64,000 bases of DNA from positions 4,247,501-4,311,500 of the forward strand of contig NC_132982.1 in NCBI RefSeq assembly GCF_047496725.1, read 5' to 3'. This DNA comes from Anoplolepis gracilipes (Eukaryota; Arthropoda; Insecta; Hymenoptera; Formicidae). The notes beneath the pieces are model-generated. The model was not told where the DNA came from, ran no database searches, and was given only the letters and a program-made list of their open reading frames with translations. Made by a program: the position numbers and the translations under genes. This document shows, in pieces, positions 37,961 through 52,000 of this stretch. How positions within the stretch are numbered: the stretch's first letter is position 1; each line of letters opens with the position of its first letter.

Positions 37961-38964
37961 TAAGCACGAAAACCTGATGTTTGAAGAATGACACGCAGTT
38001 TATCACTCCTTCTCCTTTGCTACGCCTTCTGTTCTGTTAGTGATTTAGATTAATAGATTAACGTGATAAATAACTTCGCTAAATTGAGCTTAAGAAAATA
38101 CAAATGAAAAACTTATTTCTCAACTGCAAGTAACTTGACTGTAACAAAATTTTAATTTTTACCTTATCAATGTAATTAATATAGACAGTTATGTAAAAAC
38201 AATAATCTCTTTAATAAAATATACATTTTTCAAAAGTATATGGATGAAATAATCTGTTGATGAAAGCAGACACCTTGTATACAACGGAATAATCGTATTT
38301 CACAAAATTAATCAATTTTCTTATTATGACTTTTTTCGATAACATCGTATCATCATAAGTATTCCTGGACCTCGGTGGATCTCTATCAAATCACGGCGAT
38401 CAAAAAATTCCGTGTGTAAAACGATGTTCGTGCCTACTCGACCAAACGCTGTATAAAACGGGCGGACACGTGTCTTTCACTCGACTCGTAAATCGCTCGT
38501 GGGTGGAGAGGTTTGAAAGAGAAAATAAAAAAGCATGAGATAGAAGAGAGAAAATTTCTCAATGAGAGAACCTCGGTGCTGGACGTATGCACTGGGATAA
38601 ACATAACTCCCGCAATCTTTTACGACTCAGATCGAGATAGCGAAGGCACGAAAGAGTAGAGTTTTCGCTTTCGTGATCAGTTTTCTCGTGCCACCCTTCG
38701 CGACGTACCCGAAAAGCCATTTCGAGTTATTTCGAATACTTTGCTTCCGGAAATCGTAAACGTGCGCGCACTTGATGAAAGCTCGTCTCATCTCATTGTC
38801 AGATAATCGTAAAATCAACGCTGTCGCATCAATCTTACCTTAAGAGTAAGGAAATTTTCATAAAAATTTCGTATGCTAAAGCGGGACAAAATTGCTTTCA
38901 TTAAAATAGAAATATATTATAGATCTAAAGAAGAATATTTTTTGTAATCATCATACAACCGTGT

Positions 38965-39400
38965 TTATTTATTATTTACGATAGTATCTCCATGAATGCC
39001 TTGAAGAAGAGTAGGATGCTCAGTAGCCCCATTGACCACGACAGACTCTATATAAGAGTTGCAAATTTCCCTGAGATTCGGCCCGAACCAGAGTGGGAAA
39101 ATCAACACTTTCAAGTGACACATCGGAGAAACTAGGTTCCGGTAGGTAAGCTTTGAAAGCGTCATTACGTGCAAACGACATTCCGCTTAAGTGCTCCATT
39201 TATATCCCAGGGTACATAGTGATGGGCAGGCAGAAATTTATAAGCTATAATATTGCTACCACGGTAGTAAAGCATACCGGTATATATCAGCACCGTGAAG
39301 ATGATTGTCTCGGTATAAACTGTACATCGTGTATATCGTTTGATTTTATTACCGTTCCGCTGATCATAGTCTGTCGTTTTCCTATATAGAGCATGGAGAT
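38965..39400 (-). pseudogene. Region with three successive overlapping open frames; candidate frameshifted gene remnant
   Basis: Reading the minus strand from 39400 to 38965, a first frame stays open to a TAA near 39165, a second from 39199 to 39020 and a third to 38965. Each contains non-repetitive peptide. Staggered open frames on one strand are the pattern left by frameshifts in a decaying coding sequence, but chance openness cannot be excluded without a protein search. The peptides are described separately here and not joined. Confidence 0.25.
39020..39199 (-). CDS. 59-codon ORF with TATA-like upstream and AATAAA downstream; unknown product
   Basis: On the minus strand ATG (39197-39199) opens 59 codons ending at TGA (39020-39022). 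The peptide starts MEHLSGMSFARNDAFKAYLP, continues through ESVDFPTLVRAESQGNLQLL and ends VCRGQWGY. Composition is protein-like, with no low complexity. GGGATATAAATGG overlaps the start, and AATAAA (38964-38969 on the complement) lies about 50 nt past the stop. The same 430-bp stretch is unusually open in the other two minus frames as well: upstream (39150-39390, ending ...NGALKRNVVCT) and downstream (to 38965, with LREICNSYIESVVVNGATEH). It may therefore be a frameshifted remnant of a longer gene, a terminal exon or a small gene. I do not recognise the family. Confidence 0.35.
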   Translation of the reverse strand: MEHLSGMSFARNDAFKAYLPEPSFSDVSLESVDFPTLVRAESQGNLQLLYRVCRGQWGY

Positions 39401-40781
39401 AGCAGGGTATAAGTCGAATAGTAGGCCTATCATTGCTATTTTATGCGTCTTTGCAGCCAGACTCCGAAAAATTTACAAAGCTCACAGAACGTGAAGAAAT
39501 TATTTTTTTTTAATCTATCCTGCCAATTGAATAATAAGTTTAAATGTTAAGTAATTAAGTTTTATTCTTTGTAGATGTACATATATATAATTTTATAATT
39601 TTAATATTAACTGTACATATAATAATACATGCTATTGCAGAAGTATTTTTGATAGCTCGTGATATCTGGTTTGCATCTTCGTATTACTATACTCGTCATC
39701 ATCTGATCGAGTTGTATCGAAGAATCAAATAAAGATATCTATGCAATATGCATAGAACCGCGAGAGTTTGTCACTTATATATCTTTACGCCTCGGCTATG
39801 AATAAAACTCCGCGAAATGTAGTTGTCTACTTATCAATATATTAGATGAGTCGAGCAGAATAATAAAATAAGCACAACGTTACAAAAGTACATGAGAAGT
39901 AAACGATCCACGCATCATTTCTCAGTTAATCGCTCTTTCATAATGCTAATAAGTGTGCATGCTTATTGCATGTAAAAGAATTCTAGAATTCATTTTTATA
40001 AATCATACTTCTCCGAATCTCTATGAGTATTTTCAGAAATTTTCAGATTATTTGAGAGGGATTATTTATAGATAAATATATATATTATTTAATTATTCAA
40101 GAAAAAATTATTTGAAGAAAAGAAATTTCTATTTTCTTTAGCGTGCACGTTTTAGATAGGTACTTTTAAAAAAATATAACAAGGTTTAGAGTCATACACA
40201 CAAGAAGAAGGCGAGGACTATTTCACGAGAGAGGAGCGATATAAGGCGACGTACACACGCGCAATGCGTGGGCGTGCGCCACGCGACCGAACGGGTTTCC
40301 TCGTCTACCCTCCTCTCGGGATCTTTCTCTTCGAGGCTTCCACGCACAGCGATGCCTCCGCAATGGCACCAATGTGCGTCGTACTTATCCATCTACACGG
40401 TGTCTGAAGCAACATGCTTTGCTTTTCGACACGTGAATTTATATAACACTTTCTATATATAGTGTTTAAAATAATTTTTCTAAATATAGTTTAAGCCAGT
40501 ATGTGCTTCAAAAATTCTTGAATTTTATGTTGTTAAATAACAATTAAATGGAGAGAGTCTTGTGTAAAAGAGTCGGAAAAGATTATAATGCATAGTTACA
40601 TATTATTAAATATTTTATAAAATTATTTTCCAGGCTTCAATAACAATACAACTTGTAACTAGATGATAATAATAATGGTTTACAGTGATACTGATGAGAA
40701 TTTTTGATAGAAAATAACGATAGAGAATCATCTAGCTCAAACTTAAAATCAAGAATACATTGAAAAGTCGTAACTATATAC

Positions 40782-40782
<1 letters not shown>

Positions 40783-40826
<44 letters not shown>

Positions 40827-40838
40827 ATGTATGTATAT
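40783..40838. repeat. (TA)n plus TATG microsatellite
   Basis: About 17 TA units pass into TATGTATG units. Confidence 0.85.
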
Positions 40839-42440
40839 TTCATGTATGTACATATTGCCTATAATGTTGGAACATTTTTGTACACTCGACTGTCATATAT
40901 TCATCATAGATACATAGTCATCGCAGATAACGATCTCCGTCACAGTTGTCAAAACAGATTCGTGAGATATGAGCATTACGTGAAGAAAAGAAAACACGTT
41001 ACTACCGCCCGGTTAAAACTTTATGGTTACGCACATTTGTGGTGTATGCCAGTCCCCGGCGAGATATGGTCGCATAAACCGCGCGTTGTGATGACCGTAA
41101 ATGAGTCATCTAGCACCCTACGGTCATCCATGCTCAAAAATTTACGACTATGTATGGGCCAAACGCAAGTCAGAATAGTTCACGAGACGTCGTAGACCTA
41201 CCACGCGGAGATCAGAGACAGAAGTGAAACACAACGCGGTTTATTCGGGCGACTTTTATATAAAACCAGAGCCAAGCCTCTCTCTCTGTCAGAGCTGTGA
41301 AATGTGGGTTTCCAAAATTGTCACTGGAGAAAAGAATTTTATAGGTCCATTCCCACAGTAGAGCCAAAATTAACCAAGTTTAGTTCAAATTAATTCAAAT
41401 ATATTAACAATTATCTTGAAAAATTTTGGTAAAAGTTTAAATTTTCCATTTAAAATCATTTGAAAAAGGAGTAAATTTTACTATCTCTGTTTACTTCTCT
41501 TAGAATATAATTTGCTGAAATCTTCTGATTAATTGAATACAACTTACATTATGTAACTTAAAACAAACATAAATCTCTATATTTTATAAAATCTGTTAGC
41601 TACAGAATATAAGTTAGAACACAGTGTATAACATATCTTTTCTGATCTCTTCTCGTATAAGAAAACTTGTTCGTGAAAATAAGATCGAGCATGCCATCAT
41701 TACTAACGGAATACAACCGCGTCGCTATTATCGATCTTATCATACTGGATTACGACACCTAAGGCAAGGAAGCGCGAATGAGCCAATTCGAGATTGAATA
41801 TCAGGTGACACTATTCGCGTTTCTACACCGTGTCGGTCTTTAATCGCGGACGTTTGTTACGATCGGTGGTATAGTCGTTCTCTCCCTATAGGAATCCCGG
41901 GATGATAGGGAGGTGGCGGAACGACAGTGAAGATCTGTTTCTCGAAAAAGAAAGGCAAGAACGTAGAGATGGTATTGAACTATGTAAGATTCTACGATCG
42001 TGTATTACTCGGGAGGGACTTTATAGATATCTCGCCACAGGTGTCCCAATCGTGAGAATCCCCTGCGCGGAATTTATCCAGCGAAACGCAATTAAGTACA
42101 ATTACTCGCGGCTGGTCATGATTTTAACGCCACCATAAAACCGAACGCGATATTTCAATCGAGCCGAATCGCTTCCGTGTGCAACAAGTGTGAACGTGGA
42201 TATTCCGTGGAACGCGATCACGAAATGCGATAATAAATAAAGTGTTGACGTGCAAAAATGTAACTGCGATATTATTTCAAAAAAAGAATTTTTCGTCAAA
42301 AAAGAAAGACCTGCTCAACAAAACATTGGAAGATTGCAAATATATTTAACGAAATGTAAAAAAAAAAAAAAAATTTTCTATATTTTTTTTCTGAAATAAC
42401 ATATACTATTTATACTATTAAGTATTATTCAGCAACGATT

Positions 42441-42476
42441 GACACACACACACACACACACATACACACACACACA
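42441..42476. repeat. (CA)n microsatellite
   Basis: About 17 CA units with one TA interruption. Confidence 0.9.
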
Positions 42477-45400
42477 TTTCAGCAATTAGAAATTTTTATT
42501 GGAATATGACAAACTCACACTGATAAATTTCGCTGACAGTATAAGTGGCGGAGAATTGTAAATGAAAAACACAAGCAGCACGAAGAGAAACTTTGCATAC
42601 GATTGTTGAAAGTTAACATATGCGCTATTTCAACTCTATCAGTACCGAGTCTCTATTTATTAAGAGAGAAATCTGAATTTTTCATGGGTCGTTTTTACTC
42701 GAGGACAAATATTCCAGAAACTTTTATTAGAATTTTTGCGTGGGCCAGTTTTATATCCTGGACTATCCAGTACACGAACAAAGAAAGCGAGAGAAATAAT
42801 TTTCACGGTTATATCTTAAATTACATAACATCTTTTTTTGCTCCTAACTATAAGCTATATAACGCTGTATAGCTTTCTACAAATTAATAGGACAATATTG
42901 ATTCAAAATTTATGACTCTAGTTGTCCAATAATCATTAAATAATACGACAATGGCAACTAACTTTAAAATTATACAATACCATTTGCAGAATTATATATA
43001 ACGCAAACGAGAGAAATATATAATATTTCTTATAATTAAGGATGCTGAAAGTGAAAGTATTAATTTATCGACACGTTTCGTAATAATAATATTGAATTTT
43101 TTGACAAATTTTTTAATGATGATTGTTAAGTATCTCGTTTGCACAAACGAGACTAGTATATATATTTTTTCTTTCCTTTCTTTTAATTCTCTGCAAGTTA
43201 TCGGCATCGGGATACTTTGTTTGCTTGAAATACGTTACCGCTTTCACGTGCAAATATTTGCCAATACACTCTTAAGCGTTCGAAGACGAAGCGGAGGCGG
43301 AACATCCTCGCAAAATTTGGAATCTTCTCAAATTTGTCCTCGACAAATATTCGCTTATTGGTATTCCAGGAGCGCTTTTATCCCACGTTTCTCCCTTTCC
43401 TGCGCTTCTTTCGTGTTTTATCGATGATTTTTACGACTTCTTCGCGACGGTGTTTGATATCGACATTTTACTGTTATACTGCTATCGTCTATCTTGTCAA
43501 ACGACTTCTCATACGGAAGGGGACAAGTATCGCCTTCTTTATAAAAGCTGAATACGTAAAATATGAATAAAAAAAGAAAATAATTATATATACAATATAT
43601 ATTATATAGTAAACGTCATGTAAAAATCCTTTTCATGCTTTTTTCTTTCGTATCTTTAGATCATCGTGTAAAATAGCTATTTTTAATTTCGACTGATGAA
43701 AAAAGGAACTTGTAAAAAATTAATCATGATTAATATTTAATTATTCCAACGATAAGGCAATATTCGGAATGGATTTATCGACGATACTCAGCCACGACAG
43801 ATAATGCTCACGGATTAATTAAGCATGCAATGACTATTTCTGGCTTCGACGACCTCATCACGTCTCGCTCCAGAAAAAAAGGGACTCTCCGATTTTTCCC
43901 GACGATCGAAACCCGTTTCGCGCGCGCGAACGGACGGATGTTTTACAGGGCGACGAGGATAGGACGAGAGAGCGAGGAGAGCCCTCCGTTATCACTGCGA
44001 TGCCCGATGCTGATTTATTATGCGGGTCTGTCAAACATCTCTATCAGCCCATTCGCGGCGAATTAACCGCCTGTCCGATCGCGGTCCGAGTCGCGAATCG
44101 AAAACTCGCGGATCCGAGAACGGCGTAATACGAACGTTAATGCGAAGTGACAGGTGTGCTGAGTGCAGCGTTTCACGCGAACCCATCCCTCGTTGAATCT
44201 CTCGCTCGCATGCTAAAGTGCTGCATTTGAATAAGCCTTATGACACTTTATTCCCGTCGATAAACAGGACAACATGCTGATTGATAATAACGTGACATTT
44301 TGACGCGCCGCGCCCAAGGCAGAACTTTGCGTGAAATGCGAAATTCGCCACGCTTGTCGTTTTACATTACGTTTAATTACCGCGTCCGCAAATGAACGGA
44401 TCGCGATTTTTCCAAGTCTAATTAAATCGTGGAAAATTATTCCGCATTTACGCAACAAAAGTAGCTAAGAGTGTATTATAGCGAGTTGGTGAGATTGTAA
44501 TGTAATCGTTGATCAACCGCGACTAGTAGTGGAAAACTTAAATGTGGATTGGCATATAGAAATATCTTGTGCTTCAATGTCGTGCCTAGTATACATGTAA
44601 AAGCAGCTGATGAAAATTCTCGTTTATTATTATTACACTTTCAATACGTTTTTAAGCACCGCGTTACACAATGACTGAACTTTCATTCCAATTACCTTCT
44701 CTAATTTTCAAACGACCAAAGCTTTCATAAAAAACATGATTGTTTATTCAAACAACACTTAAACGCGAATATAAATCATATTAATTTATGACACCTGAAG
44801 AAACATACATGATTTTTTCCACGAGTTTTCTATGCATAATTGAATTAACAAAAAGTTTTTAAGTATTTTCAATTTTTTTTCATATTTTTAACAACAAAAA
44901 CAAATTAATGAAGAAAATCTTTTTTATTCGTTATTCGTAATAATCATCCTATTACCTTGTTATTCTCTAACTTGTAATATATTAAAAATAAAATTTATAA
45001 TTTCATTTATTTGTTACACATCTTGGAGTAAACTGCAAAGCGACTTAACAATTAAAATTTCGTTCACAATTGGATAGTGATTTGTATAATGTGTGATTTT
45101 TATAATGACACGTTATTTTTGGTTAAAATAATCTAATAAAGCGATTTCTTCATACTTGACATAAGTCTAAATGATAAAAAAGCAACGTATACTTAACATA
45201 ATTTTACATTGGCGGATATCAGATCGGTGACACGGGTCAAATTAATTCGCGAGGCGATGAAGCACACGAACAAGACGAGAATAAAGTGGCATGCTCTTGC
45301 TTGAATGTTGATAAGAAGGAGCATCGTAAGTACGTGCTCTTTTTTTTTGCCCGAGGTCCACCGCGATCCGAGGTGCGAATTCTTGTATCTGGGCGTGGCA

Positions 45401-45788
45401 AATTGCCGCACGCGAGTGTCTAATGACGCGAACAAACTATCGGGTTCTCAAGAATGATCAGGACCAGAAGAAAAGAAAATGGGAGATGGAAACGTTGAGA
45501 AAAAAATAAAGACCGGCCGGCTGGCAACAAACGCGTCGAACAGTGAGATATGGAAGCCTCGAAGAAGTTGACTCTTCGATGAAACCGATACGAAAAAGAA
45601 ACCGGTTCATAGCATATTGTGAATCGAGGCGAAGATGGGATAAAATTATTTAATAAATCGTTTACTAGACAAAAAGACAAGTTGAAGCCGTTCAGTACGC
45701 GAGAGTAGTTTGATATTTTTATCATCTTTTGAATAATATAGAACAAAATGGTGTTTATAATACGATACTTATCAAGTTATTTGAGAAA

Positions 45789-45789
<1 letters not shown>

Positions 45790-45832
<43 letters not shown>
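45790..45832. repeat. (AT)n microsatellite followed by poly-T
   Basis: About 21 AT units, then T9. Confidence 0.9.
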
Positions 45833-45842
<10 letters not shown>

Positions 45843-48625
45843 TTATATACAATACAGAGATGTCTCTCTCGTGTAAAAAGAATATTTTTAAATAAAATAA
45901 TATCAAATATTTATATCCGTTAAATGCTTTTTAGAATATTTTTTTAATTTTATTTCAGTAAATATCATCGTGTTTGTTCCATCAGAAAAGGTGCTTATTC
46001 GAATAAAAGTCCAGTCTTTATCTGACTTTTATGCCGCTCTACGCTTGACGGCGTGTCTTTATCGAAAAAGCTTATTAGTGCCGTAAGATATGTATCGAGA
46101 TATGCACAAGATACGCTTCTCACGAGCAGAATCGAGAAGCTGACTGGATGGCGCCCGATCGATGGGCTCCTCCATCTCCTACCATGGGGAAGTGGAACCA
46201 CCGATCCTTGGAGAGTTAACCCGAAGGCGGCTTTCGTTCCGGACCGACTGGTTCTGTTCCTCTCTCGATCGGCCACATTAATCATATCGCGAACGACGTC
46301 GTGCCCCTCTTTATTTATTCGCTTCCCTCCCCCCCCCCTCTTTCTCTCGCCTTCTCGGTCCAGCGGCATCACGCTGTTCCGAGAGTTGTTCGATATTCGT
46401 CGCACGAGCACCATTTATCCGCTCCGACGCGCTAACAAAGTAACGCTTATCTTTCCTCAGCCCGGCGTAAAGCGATAAACAACGTGTAGAAGAAGCTTGA
46501 CATCAGCAATTGCACTAATTGCAAATAGATGGATTTATTTGATCTACATGTTTCTACGAATGTATTAGAATTTCTACAAATATATTAAAATTTGCGATAA
46601 ATTAAAACAATTTTTTTGGTATTTCATAAAAAAAAATTAAAATTTAATTTTGAGATCAAGCAGTTGTAATAATAAATTATAATTCTCTACATATATTCGG
46701 CAGATTTTTGGATAATTTCTTTATACATGTATATTATAATAAATATGGAATTAATACATAATCAATATATTAATACAAGATTTCTTGATAATTTCATTAC
46801 ATATATAATAAACGTAAAGCAAAGCAATGTAATTTTTTTCAAAAATTATTTATAATGTTAAATACAATGTTTTCGTAAGAACATTTTATTGGTATGTAAT
46901 AAATTATAACTATAGCTTGAATAGTAAACAGAACTTTCAGTTATGAGGATATTTTATTATATGTAGTGTTATAATTACACCCGCGTGTACTAAAATATCT
47001 GCGAGATATAATTAACTCGAAAATAATTTCACGGTAATAGCCACAACTTACATCCTGTTTGCGTTCGAGAAGCAACATGTTGCAGAATTCCAGTATTTTC
47101 TGGTACCACTCCATAGCTTTCGCGATTCGTGGCGTTAAGATGGCAACGTGGTAATCTCGCTTCGGGACGAAGAAGCCGAGGGAATGGTGAATCGCGCTAA
47201 TAAGAAGAGTGGGCGCGATATTTATTGGCCATCGCGCGAGAAACCTACCCATCTTTGAGCGCGCAGATTACAGGCTGTTCGTGCTAACAGGGCAAAAATC
47301 GAAACCGAAAAGCCAGCGACTCACTTCGTTTTACCATTGGGAAAAAGAAGTCGGATGCATAAACGATTGCCCAGAAGCGACTGTGAAATTGATTTTTAGA
47401 AAATACGTTGCGCCTTAGGACACTTTGGGAACGACGGTAAACGTTTAAGTATCGAATGAAATCCTTCGAAGGCCACCGATAAATCGAGAAGGTAACGGAA
47501 AAAGAAGATCAAGGAAGATGGTAGCCTAAGGCTGTTTCAGTTGGAAGCGTCGAGTAGCTATCTCGGGAAGTAACGAAAATAATCGAGATAAATCGATGGA
47601 CTCAAATAACCGATAAAAATAGGAAAACATGTAGGAAAACATGAATGCATCCGAAATATCGTCGGATAATCGATTGCTTTTGACGACTGTTTCCGCATTC
47701 CGTTAAAAGCTTATTTAAAGATCGCATCTCTATCTCAGACCCTGCTGCTGAGCGAAAGAAAAAAAGTATGCTATCGACAAGTTTTATTGCCTTCTCTAAC
47801 AATAAGTTGTAATGCTTTCCCGCAGATATAGATTTTCGATGCAGTTCATGGAAATTGAAAGAATGGTTTTACATACTTTATATTGAAGTAACTGACAGTA
47901 CGAACTTTATTTCAATTTTCAAATCAAAACTGAATATCCAAAATGCTGTTATTCTTCAAGTCATTCATTTTATTCTGTGTGTAGTCATATAAAAATTCGT
48001 AAATATAAAAACTAATATTCTTCCTAAAATTTAGCAATCTGAAGAAAGAGCATATGATATTGAATGATTATACATATATCAAAACAGAGTGTCTTGAGAA
48101 AATGCACGTAATATCATATATAGAATAATATATTAATGATTATCTTCCTTTCCATAAACAGCTTATTTCTCTTTAATTCTGTAAGATCTCGTAAACTAAG
48201 AAAGCATTACAAACTCTCAAAATATGGAACAAAGCTTATGTACAAAGGAAATGAATATGATAGAAAATGAGATGATACTTCAAAGAACAATGTGCAGAGA
48301 AATAAGATATCTCAAGAGCTATTAAGAATAAAACATTTCACTAATAGTAAGATAAAACTTGACAGAATAACATGTATGTATAAAATTTTTCATTATATCA
48401 TCCATATTATCAGAAAGTTTTTTGAAAATTTATAGAGAAAATTTTAAATAATTGGTATAAAATAAATTTTAATAATCTCTAATTGTAAGAAAAATATATT
48501 ACATTTTTTTTCACGTCTCACGTAAAGTCATCACATTTCAGGATTTGATTGGCGTCATTTTTGGGATATAAGGATGATATAACGATGAAGGGCGATCCCA
48601 AAAAAACAGCCATCGATTGCTTGCA

Positions 48626-49030
48626 ATGCACTTTAGGCAACACCGTCCTAGGACCAAAGCAAACGAACAGGCGGTGATACGCCTACGCTCAGAGGAACAA
48701 CTTGATACAAGAGAACCGTCTCGCTTACAATCTAGCCTTTATAGAATCCTTGGTTCGAAAGTGAGAGAAGACAGGGGGAGGCGACGGGGAAGGACAAAGA
48801 CAAAGGCAAAAGCGAGATGGGCGTGCGAAACGTGCACAATGGAGAGCCGGAAATTCGAGCCGATGCACCGAGAGGCGCATCTTCGGCAACGAAACGCAGC
48901 GAAATCTTGCCCAGTCGACAGTTGCTACAAAAAAAGACGACGAAGGAAAAAAATACAAAAGAGTAAGAGAATAAAAGAGATAATCGATGGCATTAGAAGA
49001 TTTCGCGGAATTTCGTCGGCAGCGAACTGA
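48626..49030 (+). CDS. Uncharacterised basic ORF of 134 codons, doubtful
   Basis: ATG at 48626 opens 134 codons ending at TGA 49028-49030. The product is very basic (RRRGRTKTKAKARWACETCT, KKRRRRKKIQKSKRIKEIID) because the DNA is purine-rich on this strand. A CETC...HREAH spacing resembles a C2H2 finger, but the gap between the pairs (10 residues) is two short of the usual 12. There is no flanking splice or polyadenylation evidence. It is probably a chance ORF in a purine-rich stretch, listed for length only. Confidence 0.15.
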   Translation: MHFRQHRPRTKANEQAVIRLRSEEQLDTREPSRLQSSLYRILGSKVREDRGRRRGRTKTKAKARWACETCTMESRKFEPMHREAHLRQRNAAKSCPVDSCYKKRRRRKKIQKSKRIKEIIDGIRRFRGISSAAN

Positions 49031-52000
49031 ATAAAATTCCTTAATGGGTCCTAATTTATTTCGAAATTGAATAATTAATCGTGTTCATTCATGCAATTTG
49101 TCGTTTAAAAGAAATTATAGAATATTTAGTAGTATAAAGAAATGACTAATTTAAAAAAAGTGAGTTCAAGAAAAAGAAAATACAATAAAAAAAATTAATG
49201 TGAAATAATTATATCTATCTTCATGTGTCTACAAGATGTCTGAGAATGTGTCAAAAATATTTCCAGACATATGTATTAGGGAATTAACGGTTCAAAAGTC
49301 CGCACACAATATTTATTGATGATCTCATAAAATGTAAATGGAATGATTTAAGTAGATAAAATTCATATTTAGTAAGATAATCGAGAAAAAATTAATTGCC
49401 TGTCACAGAGGATAAGCTGATTTGCAAGAATAATTTTTCTGGACAATGCAGCGAGATTTATGTGTTCCTGCATGATAAAACGCCTATTCTGACATGTAAC
49501 AGTGTGAAAGGACCCTTAGTTGCATAGCCGCGAGGGCCGCACCCCTTGTATTAGGCAGATTTACTAACGTAGTATCGAGATGCTTCTTCGGGTTTGAAGA
49601 GAACTGCTTGAATAATCTAGCCGCGAGATCTACTGACGTGAATCAGGCCCTTCGGTCCTGACAGAGCCATACGATTGTTGAGCCGACATAACCGGCCTTA
49701 AGAAATGCCGGTGTACATTTATTGCAGCATATTTAACAGAGGATATTTCTAAATTCGGTTTTTAAAATAATAATAATATTCAAAATAAATGAGTTGTAAA
49801 GATTTTTCTGGAAATTGATTTTTAATCTAAAAACATCTTTAAATTATCTCATATTTTTTACACACGTCAAAAATTTAATTAATGAAAATTGCTTCTCCAA
49901 ATATATATTATAATTATTAGCCAAAGAGAAATTATTATCAAAGTTAAGCATTATATATTGTGAAATATTTTAATTGTAAAACATAGCAATGATTAATAAA
50001 ATTAACTAAAAAAACATTACGAATTCATAATACTTAATAATCTTTTATATTTATAAGTTTCCTTTGCTAATATTTTAGCATTATTTTTTACGTAGTCTAC
50101 TAGTTCTAAAATTAGTAGATCAAGATCTACACACATAAACACATATCGATATCTTTCTCAAATATCATTATGCATTCCTTTCAAACTATAGACATGCACG
50201 TGTCATGCCCGCGCAAATCACGAAAAATAAAATCAATAGCTGATCGCGGCGTAGTCGCGAATCGAGAAAGTGAGGCGTTTAAATGCCTGAGGTTGTGATT
50301 TAGAGGCAGCCTTAGAATAGTAATGAAGTATAAACATGACTGCGGGGGTGTGGCGAACAGGTCGACCGCTTTTTGGAGTCACCCAGACGAGTTATAGGCT
50401 CTGGCCACAGGACACTTCCTTGACATTTAATTATGATTTATGGTCAGTTCGACGACAGAACTTTCTTGCTTTCTTTTGCTGTGAAGCGTTGGTTCGATAC
50501 GCTATCCAAGGCTTCTGGCTTACACGCGCAACGCTCACGAAATGTTTTCGCTTTGAAGCTAAGCGCGCTTTCACAATGATAATCCTAATCTTTTCATAGT
50601 CGCATTATAAAATTAAAAAAGAATGTCATTTTACGGCTTGAATATAAAACGAAGAGACGTTATAATAATAATATGAAAGTGTCCTGGAGCGATGGCGTAC
50701 TTTCTCGCGACAATTTTAGTAAAACTTTTTATAACAGCATTTGCATAATTTAATTAATAAATGATTAATTAATTAATTCTTTAGTGCTTGATTATTTGAT
50801 TAACTTACAATAAGAGAAATCTTTAAATTAGAATTTTTACAAATTAAAATCAAATATCATACTTAATAAAAATTAAATAAAATTAAATTCTATGTTAAAT
50901 TAAACAAAATTATTCGCGATAATTCATCGTTCACATCAGTTTAAAGTCGAGTTTAATAATTCTCAATATTTCTCAAAATAATTGTATATATTCTGGTTCG
51001 AAAAATATTCGTATACCTAATAGATTTTATTATTGTATTCTGATAAATGAAGAAAATAAATTCCGGCGCGGACAGACGATAAAATTTAACTCTACAAGGA
51101 TTTAGTTGTTCGGATGATTATGAGACACTCCTTACGTCTCAGAGATACTCGAGTCTCGATAAGAACGGCAGAGAATGGGATTAAGATCAATCGCTTTGAC
51201 GCGTTTAGGAACAAATCTTACACGGGGTACTTTACGAGCACGGCCGCATGCGTGGAACAGGCGATGATTAATGTTGCGTTTTTATCGACACGTTCATCGA
51301 ATAGGATAATTGCGCTTTGTGATGGATTACATAATATTTTGTTCACATCGCACGACGCGACATCATTATGAAGACATTCTTAAGAGAACATTATATGGAT
51401 TATTATACATGATAAAGGAGCTTTGAAATCTAATAAAATTCTCTCTCTCTCTCTCTTGCATATATATATATATATATACATATATATATTTTGTGCAATG
51501 TAGCTTTTACAAATAAGATGTTCTAAATCTGTCATACTTAATTTAGCTAGATGTTTTAATTTCATTATCATAAGAACAAATTATCATTCGAAATTTGAAA
51601 ATAGATTTTTTGATAAAAATATCATAAATATATTTAATTATCATTTAGTTAATTGTTTAATTAATTGTATAAATCCGATAAATTAGCAAAAATATATTTT
51701 CCCTTCAAATGTTTTTTTAATAAATTTGTAAAATCCATTTAATATTTTTTTAACATTTCTAATTTCTTATAAAATTATTTTTAACATGCTTGATGAAATA
51801 CTATAAACAACTGATGTTCCTTGACAGTGTAACACCCACGTGAACAGAGTGCATGATGAGCTATTTCTAAAATTAAACGATGGTGTGCATAAAGCTGGCG
51901 TCTTACCTTATGGAAACTTATTAATTGTTAAGAGTCTTTGATTTATTTTTAATAGTCCCAGAGTTTTTGATAAATGAAATAAATAGTTTTGACTCAAATT

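Larger units (their letters stand above)
35357..38964. other. Non-coding stretch with one microsatellite and a degenerate array
   Basis: GC-richer patches lie at 35420-35690, 35870-36080 and 37370-37620. The stretch includes a CT microsatellite (36484-36524) and the motif array at 37770-37960. ORFs here overlap on opposite strands without domains. Confidence 0.45.
39401..48600. other. Non-coding stretch with microsatellites
   Basis: AT-rich sequence with a TA/TATG repeat (40783-40838), a CA repeat (42441-42476), a poly-A run (42360-42373), a long AT repeat (45790-45832) and GC-richer patches at 40200-40400, 43830-44200 and 46110-46470. ORFs at 40821-41195, 41902-42138, 45995-46478 and 46941-47252 have no recognisable domain. 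The 46 kb pair overlaps on opposite strands. Confidence 0.45.

Noticed and set aside
40821..41195. 124-codon plus ORF
   Set aside because: It starts inside a TATG microsatellite and has no domain or exon boundary. A chance frame is more likely.
45995..46478. Opposing ORFs of 139 and 141 codons
   Set aside because: They overlap almost exactly on opposite strands and include a C-rich run. No domain or splice evidence favours either.
48626..49030. Zinc-finger reading of the CETC...HREAH motif
   Set aside because: The spacing is short of the C2H2 consensus and the whole ORF follows from a purine-rich strand.
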